Assembly: GCA_964017155.1 (NCBI GenBank) | Contig: OZ024857.1 | Location: 20,279,404 to 20,343,403 of the forward strand | Length of the DNA: 64,000 nucleotides | Direction: 5' to 3' | From: Oasisia sp. SBJ-2009 | Lineage: Eukaryota; Annelida; Polychaeta; Sabellida; Siboglinidae | In this document: piece by piece, positions 56,493-64,000 of the stretch | Position numbering within the stretch: the first letter of the stretch is position 1 | Layout of the letters: every line of letters begins with the position of its first letter | The notes under the pieces: generated by a model | The model's input: the letters and a program-made list of their open reading frames with translations, nothing else | Told to the model about the DNA's origin: nothing | Database searches by the model: none | Position numbers and translations under genes: made by a program

Positions 56493-58153
56493 ATGCCTGT
56501 GAATACCCACATCGGTGGTTATGTTTACAAGGTAGACGACCTCAGCAGATTGACTCGTTTCTTGTGTCTCGGAGCTGAAGGTGGCACCTACTACGTCATT
56601 GAACAGGAACTAAAGAGAGAAAACGCGCAGTGCATCACTAGACTGATCGAAGCGGGACGCGGAAATGAAGTGGTACAAACACTCGTCGATTTCAGCGTTT
56701 CCGGTCGGACGGCCAAACAGAACGGACTCATGTTTGCCATGGCTATGTGTGCGAGGCAGTCGGTTGACCCCGATACTCAGAGGATGTGCTACGAAAATCT
56801 GCACTTGGTCTGTCGGATCCCAACACATGTGTTCACCTTCATTGGCTACTGCGAGGCACTGAGCGAAGGCACTGGATGGGGTCGTGCACATCGCAGAGCC
56901 ATTGCCAACTGGTATACGCGCTTTGGGGAGACGCCTGGTTCCGCTAAACGCCTGGCAATGCTCGTGACAAAGTATAAGAACCGCAACGGATGGAGCCACT
57001 TGGATGCCTTGCGTTTGGCCCACCCGAAACCAGACAAAGGCAACGGTTTGGCTGCTATCCTCAAGTACATCGTGAAGGGATTCGATGAAGCCACCGGGCT
57101 CTTACAGGAAACCAATGCAGACCTGCTGGTATACTTTCGAGCCGTCGAAGATTTGAAGGCACAGAGGGACCCACAGAACGTGGATGTAACCGGACTGGCA
57201 GAAATCATAAGGCAACATCGCCTGGTGAGAGAGCACGTGAACACAGAATTGCTCCAGTTTCCCGAAATCTGGGAGGCTTTGCTCGAAGAAATGCCTAGCT
57301 ACGCAACCTGGGCAAGATGTCGGCCATCGGGATGTTGACTCCTGGCAGCAGGTACGAGGAGATGATCGTCGAAAAATTCAAAAACACACAAGCCCTGAAG
57401 AAAGCCAGAATCCACCCATTCAATGTGCTGGTCGCGCTGAGCACATACGGCAAGGGGAAGGGAGAACTAGGAAGTCTCACGTGGAAGCCCAACGTGGCCA
57501 TCCTGGAGGCCCTCGATGATGCCTTCTACGCAACCTTCAAGTTTGTGGAGCCTACAAACAAGAGGTACTTGCTGGCTCTCGACGTGAGTGGCTCGATGTG
57601 GTGCGGTGCGGTGAATGGCAGTCGTAGCGTCCAGCCGGGCTACGCGGCGGCCGCTCTTTCCCTCGTCACAGCCGCAACGGAGGAACATTGCGATTTCATC
57701 GGCTTTTCAGGAGAGTTGGTGCCACTCGCGATAGAGCCAGAAATGACAGTGGCAGAGGTCGAGGATGTCATGAGAAGCGTGCCAACGGGTGGGACCGACT
57801 GTTCACTGCCTATGGTCTATGCAATGGAGCGCAACACGCTGTACGACGTATTCGTTGTCTACACAGACTGTGACACGAGTGGGATCAGATACACTCCGGC
57901 AGATGAGCTCCGGGAGTATCGGCAACGTTCTGGCATCGCTGATGCCAAGCTCATCGTCGTCGGAATGACCAGCAACGGATTCAGCATCGCTGACCCAGAC
58001 GATCCCAACATGTTGGAGATGGCTGGGTTCGACTCGAATGGCCCTCAGGTTATGAAGGATTTCATCGGCGGTTCCATGACGGAGGGACGTGCTGTGCATC
58101 CATCGCATGATGTCCCGAACGTCGGCGGAGATGACCAGATGGAGACAAACTGA
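56493..58153 (+). pseudogene. RO60: Ro60 array gene B, split by a 10-bp deletion
   Basis: The first frame starts at ATG 56493 and matches gene A for about 269 residues, through LLEEMP. Gene A then has 10 bases that are missing here at about 57297/57298. The frame shifts and stops at 57338. The correct frame resumes at once (MSAIGMLTPGS from 57317) and runs to the normal stop at 58153, keeping the rest of TROVE and the whole vWA domain including DVSGSM and GGTDCSLPM. Apart from the deletion the copy looks well preserved, so the break is recent. A re-started product would carry the vWA half only. It could also be an assembly error. The 5' flank is nearly identical to that of gene A. Confidence 0.9.
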
Positions 58154-59012
58154 CCCGTCAGTTTTAGTCAGAAGACTCGCGACGAGGAGACACAGATGGC
58201 GTGACGTCATGTGCTGTGCAGAGACACCATACTGGTGTGAAGAGACTGTTGGTATGACATTATATTCGGTGTAAAGGCAATATATCGCTACTTCACGTGT
58301 GTGATTCATGGAACAGTGCTTGACACCTACATGTGTGTAATAACTGTAATTAATACAAAATCATGCTGACTGCAGACCGATGGGTTTGTTAACCACATGC
58401 CTATTCTGAGCGACCAAGAGGGACATATCATGTGACTTTACGATGCAAAAAACGGATGGCTGTGAATTAATCGACTTTACTATACAAAAGTCTAACTAAC
58501 TTTGCTACAATATTATTGTACATAAATAGCTTATATTTTATTAACACCGTTTTGTATATATAACCCTGCGTGTTTTATGGTGTGGTGTGAAATTTGAATA
58601 TTTACAAATGTTACAAATGTTATATGAAATTTGCAGATACAATAGTACAAGACACAGGGAGGACTGACTAAGTAAGATTCTGAACATAGTTATACTTGTT
58701 TTGTATCCATGACAATCAGGGGCGTATTCAGGATTTGAAGATACATTGGGCGCTTTCTAAACAGTATCACTGTATAAGTAAATGTTGAACTTTTTCATAG
58801 TTTGGGCAACGAGAAACTCACTGGGTTTGCCCTGACAGTTGTACCGCTCATGCGTTACCCCTATGATACCTGGGATTTGGAATGCATGAGCTCTCATGTT
58901 TGATATGAGCACCGAGTAATAGCACTGCTTCGGTACAGGTCTTAATTGTGTAGCCTGCATATTTCTTATATGTATAGTATATATTTATCATCCAAGAGAA
59001 TAAGGTGGAGGT

Positions 59013-59214
59013 AATTCTAAACGATAAACACCTCTGGTGTTATGTGTGTATGTTATATTATAGATTTGTCTTGTATTTTATTATGATTGATGTTCACATA
59101 CTGTTTTAATACTGTTCGGGACAATAACGTTTTATTGTATTGTATTGTATTGTATTGTATTGTATTGTATTGTATTGTATTGTATTGTATTGTATTGTAT
59201 TGTATTGTATTGTA
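59013..59214 (+). mobile_element. Retrotransposon tail with (ATTGT)n, copy 2
   Basis: Same insertion as 48372-48603, with about 16 pentamers instead of about 21. The last word before the tail is GGACAATAACGTTTT, with the polyadenylation-like AATAAAG mutated. Confidence 0.6.
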
Positions 59215-59249
59215 TTCATGAATATGAATACCTGGACTACAGCGTTGCA

Positions 59250-60353
59250 GTGGGACCGCTGTAGCGCTTACATATTTTTCCGGCGTTATAAACGTTCCGA
59301 TTGACGTTTCTGCGCATGCGTGATATATGTAAAATCATCAATGTGCATAGCCTCGCTTAACCGACTGTCGGTCGGCTGCGGAACTGCGCCGAGAAGACAG
59401 TCTGGTACCATTTATGGCTTTTGTTTGGTATCCGCGTGATCTATACAATGCTGCCACCTCACGGACACTGCCGTAATATTTATTTTTTATAAACAACTGC
59501 AAATTTGTATTTCTATTTATTTTGTGTTAATATAAGTTTAATTCTGAATAGTTTTTATAATACAGCATTATTTGATAAAAATGTATCCTTATTTAATCGG
59601 TATGCTATCCATGTGGGGCTAGACAATGCTGCCACCTCACGGATACTGGTTAATCCTGCCGTAATTCTTATTTTATAAACAACTGTAAATTTGAATTTGA
59701 CTTACTTTTGTGTTAATATAAGTTCAATGTTGAATACTTTTCATATGATATTATTATCTTGTAAAAGTATATCGTTATTTAAATTTTTATTTCCTAGTTG
59801 GCCTGAGAGCCAATCAGCGTCTCTACCCTAATCTGGAGTAAGGCTACCCGGATATAGAAACTTAAGCCCATTAATGTCCCAGGTGGAGTTGAGGGGCTTA
59901 AAAGTGCTGCCACCTCACGGAGTCTGGGTAACCGAGGCTACAATGTGCAGCGAAAAGACAAAGCATTTATGGTATAAATATTACGGGTTTTTCGTTAGGA
60001 TGTATATAAACTCTCAGCAAAATTAGTTGTCGCAAATTAACACGAGGCAGACAAGTTTTGAAGCATATTTTGACAACAAGCGTAAATCATGTGACAGTAG
60101 TGCTCCATAAAATAGCATAATCCGTGACAGTGATTTATAAAAAATCGTAATATTTTATTGCAATGAACGACATTTTAAGAAACTCATAACAGTAATCATC
60201 ACAGGAGAGTTAACGAACAGCTCGTGCCATTTATATCGAAAATGCTTTGTTGTTTCGCTGGACATTGATGATTTTACATTTATTGTGCATGCGCAGAAAC
60301 GTCAATCGGAACGTTTTTAGCAACCGGAAAAATGTAAGCGCGACACCGCCACT
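59250..60353. mobile_element. Long-TIR MITE M2, copy in unit 3, with nested transposon
   Basis: Same element as in units 1 and 2, flanked by GTTGCA (59244-59249 and 60354-60359). It is interrupted in its left arm by the 593-bp transposon at 59348-59940. Confidence 0.75.
59348..59940. mobile_element. 593-bp DNA transposon with 9-bp TSD
   Basis: Absent from the same place in units 1 and 2, where CAATGTGCAGCG or AATGTGCAGCG runs through. Here CAATGTGCA occurs on both sides (59339-59347 and 59941-59949), a clean 9-bp target duplication. The ends are TAGCCTCGCTTAACC and GGTAACCGAGGCTA, inverted with a perfect outer 8 bp. Inside is a ~180-bp direct repeat beginning CAATGCTGCCACCTCACGGA (about 59438 and 59618). 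A third copy of that word lies near the right end (59905). There is no coding capacity, so it is non-autonomous. A 9-bp duplication suggests a Mutator-like element, or possibly Merlin; this is not settled. Confidence 0.9.
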
Positions 60354-60943
60354 GTTGCATTGCGTATAAGAAATACCAGCAGTCTCTGTACTGTCCAAGA
60401 GAGTTCCATCAACATCCTATTTCTGTATGTAAACTCGTGAGTGCCAATTATTGCTTTCAAGTCAAATCTTCTTTTGAAGATCGTGTTATAACTAGCATCC
60501 TGGGAAAAAGTAGTGATGTTGCCTTCAGAATCTCAGTTTCTGAGCCATCTTTCTATTCCATCTACTTTGCAGTTACATTCCACGACAGTAAGATTTCCTT
60601 TGTCCTTTGGCAACTTAGTGCTTATCATATGATTGTCAAGTGAAACAGATTCATGCAAGTTTCCAGAAGACAGGTGAAAGTTTGTAGAAGACAGTTTAGT
60701 TTTCATGCATAAAAGCCAATATGCGCTTCACAATGCCATGCAATTGCAGTGGATGTTGGATCGGGTGAGGGTGGGGGGTGGATGAACATATTGGGAGTTT
60801 TCGATATGCTATGACATTTTGAAATCAATAAACCAATGTTTGAATTTGCCAACCCTGTCCGTTTTACAGAATATCTAAGAGCCCTCTTTAAATCGTATCG
60901 TCCAAACATCAATATTTCTACATCAGCTTGAAGGTTCGACGAT

Positions 60944-63935
60944 CATCATGCTGTCGGTCGCGAAGCGACAAAGACTGCTTCCATCACTTGACTCTTGCTC
61001 TCCATTTGTCTCTCTGCTGTGAGAGTGATGTCCAGGAGTCGATCTTTATGTCTCTCAGCTTCAGGTTTCTCTTGATGGTATCTTTGAACCGGAGACGAGG
61101 GCGCCCTCTCTTTCTGTGACCAGAAGACAGTTGGGAGTAGAGAACCTGCTTCGGTAGCCTGTCTGATGACATCCTCATGAGGTGTTCAGTCCACCGGAGA
61201 TTCTTTCTGATCAGAAGATCTTCCATAGATGGCAGCCCTGTCCGTTCGAGTATGTCCTTGTTTGCCACTTTGTCCATCCAGGTTATCCTCATGATCGAAC
61301 GCAGATGTCGCATCATGAAGGCATGCAACTTTTTCACCTGTCGTCTGTACACTGTCCAGGCCTCGGCTCCGTATAGGAGGGTGGACAGCACAATTGCACG
61401 GTATATCTTGCCTTTAACCCGCATGGACACATGGTGGTTGTTCCAGAGTCTCTGGCGTAGTCGGCCGAAAGATGCACTAGCCTTGGCCATCCTCCTCTGT
61501 ATTTCATCGTCAATGCATCCGTCACTTGATATAGTGCTTCCGAGGTAGGTGAATTCCATAACAGAGTTCAGCTTGTTTCCATCAACCATGATATCCTCCT
61601 CTCGGGTTCTTGTAGAGTTGGGTTGGTACAGCACCTCGGTCTTCTTGATGTTAATCTTCAGGCCGAACTTCTTTGACGCATTGGAAAAAGCATCCACTAT
61701 TTTCTGCATCTCTTCAGCAGAGTGTGCAACCAGTGCACTGTCATCTGCGAATAGCAGCTCCCTCATCATTATCCGTGTAGTCTTGGTCTTCGCTCTGAAG
61801 TGTGCGACGTTGAATAGGTCAGCGCTCTGTCTGGACTGTATGTAGATGCCATCCCCCATGTCTCGGAAAGCATTGTCGAGCATTGCTGATAGGAAGATGG
61901 AAAAGAGCGTGGGCGCCAGTACACAGCCTTGCTTGACCCCATTTGTGACCCTGAACGATTCCGAGACTTCCCCTCCAACATTTACAGTCGCCATCATTCC
62001 GGTATGTAGTGCCTCGATCATTGTTGTGAACTTCTCTGGGCAGCCATACTTCTTCAGTAGCTGCCATAGTCCGGTCCTCCCAACTGTATCGAACGCCTTA
62101 CTGAAGTCGACAAATACCATGTACAGTGGTCGGTCCTGCTCAATGCACTTTTCTTGTAGTTGTCGGAGACAAAATATCATATCCACGGTGCTCCGGTTAC
62201 CTCTGAAGCCACATTGTGTCTCCGGAACTACCTCTGGTGTTAGGTGGGTAGATAGTCTGTTGAGGAGGATCCTGGCGAAGATCTTGCCTGCTATGGAAAG
62301 AAGAGAGATTCCTCTATAGTTCCCACAGTCTGTTCGATCACCTTTCTTGTAGATGGTTATAATGCTTGCATCCTTCCATGCTTGTGGTACAGAACCCATC
62401 TCCCAGGCATTGGTGATTAGTTGGTGCAGTCTGCTGAACAGATTGTCTCCTCCATGCTTCCATACTTCTGCAGGAATTCCATCTCCTCCAGGTGCTTTGC
62501 CATCTTTCAGGCTGGCGATTGCTCTAGCCATCTCATCCATAGTTGGAATCTCATCAAGGCTTGTCTTGGTAATGCGCTGCGGGATGTTGTCCAGAGCTTC
62601 GTGATCTATGTCGCCAGGGACGTTGAGTAGCTTCTGGAAGTGTTCACTCCACCTTGCCACAACTCTCTTGCTGTCAGAGAAGGTTTCCATTCCGTCTGTT
62701 GATTTTAGTTGAACAGGTCCCTTCTTTTTGGGTCCCCACACTTCCTTCAGTCCATTGTAGAAGCCCTTCATGTTGTTACTGTCGGCAGCTCTCTGCAGCT
62801 CCACTGCTTTCCTTTCCCACCAGTCCGACTTCAGTGCACGGGTGTGTTTTTGTAGCAGTCTGCAGGCATCTTTGTATGCGGCAGTGGTGGATCTAGTGCT
62901 CCTGGTTTGCAACACTCTCTGGTGGGCTTGATCTCTTCTGCTCATAAGAGTCTGTAGCTCCTGGTCGTTGGGGTCGAACCAGTCCTGGTGTTTTCTGTCT
63001 GGCTTGCCAAGATATGTCTTGGCTGTGTTGTACACAACCTGCTGCAGAGCTGCCCATTCCTCGTCTGGTGTTGAGTTTTCCTTCTCCTCCCAGTGGGCGA
63101 GAGCACTGTCCATCTCCTGCTCAAAACTCTCCCTATGGCTGATGGTACTTAGTTTTGCAGTGTTGAGCTTGGTCGGCTCATTTGTCCCTTGCCTGTTGTG
63201 CTTTTGTCGTATTCTGAAAGCCACTTTTGATCTCAGCATCTGGTGATCGGTCCAGCAGTTTGCTCCACGCATGGCTCGGGTGCTGTGGATGTCCATCTTA
63301 TCCCGGCACCTCGTGATGATGAAGTCGATCATATGCCAGTGTTTGGAACGAGGATGCATCCAGGTGGTCTTGCGTTCATCCTTCTGCTTGAACATGGTGT
63401 TCGTCACTATCAGTTCGAACTCAGAGCACAGAGCCAGTAGAAGTTCGCCATTGGAGTTGCATTTCCCAATCCCATGTTTGCCCATGACCAAGGGCCACTT
63501 GTCATTGTCTCTTCCTATCCTCGCATTGAAGTCTCCTATCAGCAGTAGCTTATCGGTATGAGGGATGCCCCTGAGCACACTTGTGAGCTGGTTGTAGAAG
63601 GCCTCCTTGTTTTCGTCTGGGTTTGTCATTGTCGGAGCATACACGTTGATAATTGTAGCAAAGTTGTCCTTGCTCAGAGGTAGTCACATCGTCATGATTC
63701 TGTCACTTACTGGCCGTGGCATTTCTGTCAGCTTTGTGATGATATCCTTTTTGATAGCAAAGCCCACTCCGGCCTCCCTTCTTTCTCCTTCGGGTTTGCC
63801 ACTCCAGAAGAAAGAGTATTCCAAGTCGTCGAGACTACCAGACTCTGAGAACCTTGTTTCACATAGGGCGGCGATGTCGATGTTATATTTGGCAAGTTCC
63901 ATTGCTACTAGTGCCGTACGTCTTTCTGGTCGGTT
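60944..63935 (-). mobile_element. 5'-truncated APE-type LINE inserted in Ro60 spacer
   Basis: The spacer matches units 1 and 2 up to GGTTCGACGAT (60943) and again from AGATA.TGTTACATTT (about 63936). Everything between is foreign and holds the LINE ORF on the minus strand. About 430 bp of spacer present in units 1 and 2 are missing at the site, so insertion went with a target deletion and no clean target duplication is visible. The 3' end, on the minus strand, is ...CAGCATGATGATC, a short GATGAT tail like those of RTE-type elements. The 5' end is cut within the endonuclease domain. Confidence 0.85.
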
Positions 63936-63968
63936 AGATATTGTTACATTTGTATTGACGACCGCCAT
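60984..63968 (-). pseudogene. LINE endonuclease-reverse transcriptase ORF, one in-frame stop
   Basis: The frame runs from 63968 to the stop at 60984, broken only by TGA at 63684-63686 (after VSDRIMTM), probably a CGA-to-TGA change. The main open part is 886 codons. The APE endonuclease is represented by NIDIAALCETRFSE, then GDFNARIG, TTWMHPRS and DFI, and the DHQML block. The initial strand is lost by truncation. The RT carries NYRGISLLSIAGKIF, CGFRGNRST, the catalytic VDFSKAFD, GVKQGCVLAPTLF and LLFADDSALVAHS, then FTYLGSTIS and LLYGAEAWT. The C terminus is basic (GHRKRGRPRLR). These elements copy their RNA into nicked DNA. One stop in otherwise clean coding sequence indicates a recent insertion. 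The first ~12 codons (MAVVNTNV...) come from the host repeat, not the LINE. The clade is RTE-like at best; not certain. Confidence 0.9.
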
Positions 63969-64000
63969 CTTTAAAAATCGCGGACGCGAAAGCCGGAAAA
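63936..64000. repeat. Palindrome-bearing spacer repeat, unit 3 (partial)
   Basis: Resumes the Ro60 spacer after the LINE. The first 35 bp (ACATTTGTATTGACGACCGC) are closer to the right TIR of the 38.8-43.7-kb element. The rest (AAATCGCGGACGCGAAAGCC) is identical to the spacers of units 1 and 2. Confidence 0.75.

Larger units (their letters stand above)
52860..58065 (+). repeat. Ro60 array unit 2 (~5.21 kb)
   Basis: From the C-terminal word of gene A to the same word of gene B. It lacks the (ATTGT)n insertion and instead carries a TA expansion at 53338-53402. From about 54360 to 56492 it is nearly identical to the same part of unit 1. Confidence 0.9.
58066..64000 (+). repeat. Ro60 array unit 3 (cut by window end)
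   Basis: Starts at the C-terminal word of gene B and carries the (ATTGT)n tail, M2 and spacer repeats in the usual order. It is enlarged by a 593-bp transposon and a 3-kb LINE. The window ends inside the palindromic repeats, so the next Ro60 gene would be expected about 1.1 kb further on. Confidence 0.85.

Noticed and set aside
60928..63561. Plus-strand frames opposite the LINE ORF
   Set aside because: They are antisense shadows of the reverse transcriptase gene and show no independent family motif.

Overview
The window is AT-rich eukaryotic DNA with spliced genes, introns, microsatellites and many relics of LINEs, LTR elements and DNA transposons. The gene content (DNMT2/TRDMT1, Ro60, a probable delta-catenin exon) and the repeat types fit a metazoan. 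The repeats remind me of marine lophotrochozoans such as molluscs, but the sequence alone does not fix the taxon.

Layout. 1-19 kb is mostly non-coding, with diverged dispersed repeats, a 27-bp minisatellite (1.6-2.1 kb) and one convincing minus-strand exon at 8.1-8.3 kb that looks like the first coding exon of a p120/delta-catenin gene. 20.1-21.5 kb holds two decayed LINE reverse-transcriptase fragments. 22.5-24.4 kb is an intact, uninterrupted Ro60 (TROVE + vWA) gene. 27.0-33.6 kb is a nine-exon DNMT2 (TRDMT1) gene whose splice sites and reading frame join without a break into 456 residues. Its introns carry a LINE fragment, a 22-bp minisatellite and a nuclear-receptor-like DR1 site. 34.8-37.7 kb has more LINE relics and a MITE. 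38.8-43.7 kb is a 4.9-kb element with about 1-kb imperfect terminal inverted repeats. It encloses a decayed minus-strand gene whose conserved acidic motifs resemble the split nuclease domain of XPG/FEN1-like proteins.

46-64 kb is a tandem array of about 5.2-5.4-kb units, each carrying a Ro60 gene plus a spacer full of nested mobile elements. The first unit keeps only the last 31 codons of Ro60, fused to a TA microsatellite that also hosts a solo LTR. The second has an intact 556-residue Ro60. The third has a Ro60 split by a 10-bp deletion. The fourth is cut by the window end. Its spacer has gained a 593-bp DNA transposon with a 9-bp target-site duplication and a nearly intact 3-kb APE-type LINE that replaced about 430 bp of spacer.

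Ro60 is an RNA-quality-control ring protein and DNMT2 methylates tRNA. Both act on structured small RNAs, but nothing here shows that they are functionally linked. Their proximity may be chance. The most unusual items are the long-TIR element with its XPG-like decayed gene, the mosaic Ro60 array, and hairpin-forming GCCAT...ATGGC repeats shared between that element and the Ro60 spacers.
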